NCBI GenBank assembly: GCA_934725655.1
Contig: CAKVCJ010000122.1
Location: 1 to 6,098, forward strand
Source: an uncultured Brachyspira sp.
GTDB taxonomy: Bacteria > Spirochaetota > Brachyspiria > Brachyspirales > Brachyspiraceae
Reading direction: 5' to 3'
DNA length: 6,098 nucleotides
Shown here in pieces: positions 5,538 to 6,098 of this stretch (positions are counted from its first letter, which is position 1; every line of letters starts with the position of its first letter). The notes beneath the pieces were generated by a model. That model saw nothing but the letters and a program-made list of their open reading frames with translations. It was not told the origin of the DNA and did not search any database. Made by a program: the position numbers and the translations under genes.

Positions 5538-6098
5538 ATGAAGAGAATATTTTTATTAATTACTATAATGTCTTTAGTTATCATTCAATGCGGAAGTAAA
5601 ACAGATACTAATAATGGTGAAGTAAACACAAATGAATCTATAGAGTCAAATGAAACTATACCTGCAGCAAAAATATTATCACAGTCAGATGCGGCATTTT
5701 TGGATAAGGTAAAAAACAAAATCATTATAAGCGGCAGAGCTAAATATACTTTCAAAGATAACGGCGATATAGAATATGTATATGATTCTATAAATTATAG
5801 AGAAGATAAAAATTATATATTTGAATCTTCTTTAGACGGAACTAATGCTTATTATTACGAAGTTTATAATATACAAGATAGATACAAAGAAGGACCAAGT
5901 AATATTGCTACAAACTATAAAGGTTTTTCTGTAAAAAATTTAGTTCTTTATGAGGACAATTATCAAGGATATGAAAGCGACCCTAATGACACTATAATAA
6001 CTAAATGGGAAAGAGAAAATTATTATTCTAATTACTATTACAGAGAAGTAAAAGCAAATCCTAATTTTGATAATTTTCCTTATGAGAATAAAGCAGAT
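5538..6098 (+). CDS. Hypothetical lipoprotein, unrelated to the LRR family (partial, 3' end outside window)
   Basis: The frame is open for 187 codons from ATG 5538 to the window edge without a stop. GAGG at 5526-5529 lies 8 nt before the ATG. The product starts MKRIFLLITIMSLVIIQC, a typical short signal with a lipobox-like I-I-Q-C18; glutamine at -1 is unusual but spirochaetal lipoboxes are permissive. Residues 19-41 are a Ser/Asn/Thr/Glu-rich linker. The remainder is rich in Tyr, Asn, Asp and Lys, with alternating polar and aromatic strands (for example YTFKDNGDIEYVYDS at about 70-84), suggesting a beta-rich periplasmic or surface domain. I do not recognise the family. Nothing links it functionally to plsC, from which it is separated by 99 nt and a candidate promoter. 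Confidence 0.85.
   Translation, partial: MKRIFLLITIMSLVIIQCGSKTDTNNGEVNTNESIESNETIPAAKILSQSDAAFLDKVKNKIIISGRAKYTFKDNGDIEYVYDSINYREDKNYIFESSLDGTNAYYYEVYNIQDRYKEGPSNIATNYKGFSVKNLVLYEDNYQGYESDPNDTIITKWERENYYSNYYYREVKANPNFDNFPYENKAD

Overview
The window is strongly AT-rich, with third codon positions mostly A or T. It encodes several lipoproteins with spirochaete-style lipoboxes and a family of BspA/LRR_5-type leucine-rich-repeat proteins. TGA is a stop and tryptophan is TGG, so this is not the mycoplasma code. The best guess is an intestinal spirochaete, most likely Brachyspira. This is inferred from composition and protein families, with no database match behind it.

Layout, left to right. Positions 1-76 are one tip of an insertion sequence that continues off the left edge. 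It shows a terminal repeat reading GGGGCTGTCC inward and the first 12 codons of a minus-strand transposase resembling the IS1595/IS1016 group. It sits inside the first of five tandem LRR genes, leaving that gene as a 3' fragment (77-766). Four intact paralogues follow on the + strand at 785-1777, 1796-2680, 2698-3660 and 3679-4620. They are separated by only 17-18 nt, and three of the four spacers are near-identical with a Shine-Dalgarno sequence. Each intact protein has a lipoprotein signal with Cys18, a variable low-complexity linker, a conserved module of about 85 residues (YG[IV]DI ... V-I-x-x-G-x-P-K ... S-[YF]-M-F), four or five LRR_5 units, and a C-terminal cap ending W-K-[TN]-F-L-G. 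Linker, module and cap signatures alternate A-B-A-B-A along the array, suggesting growth by duplication of a two-gene unit.

After an 83-nt AT-rich gap with a weak terminator-like hairpin comes a PlsC-type 1-acylglycerol-3-phosphate acyltransferase (4704-5438), which is phospholipid synthesis and apparently unrelated to the array. A 99-nt gap with a plausible promoter leads to a second kind of lipoprotein (5538 onward), which runs off the right edge.

The LRR genes probably form one transcription unit encoding surface or periplasmic lipoproteins. The insertion sequence lies at its 5' side, so it may separate genes 2-5 from their original promoter. No RNA genes, CRISPR arrays or riboswitches were seen.
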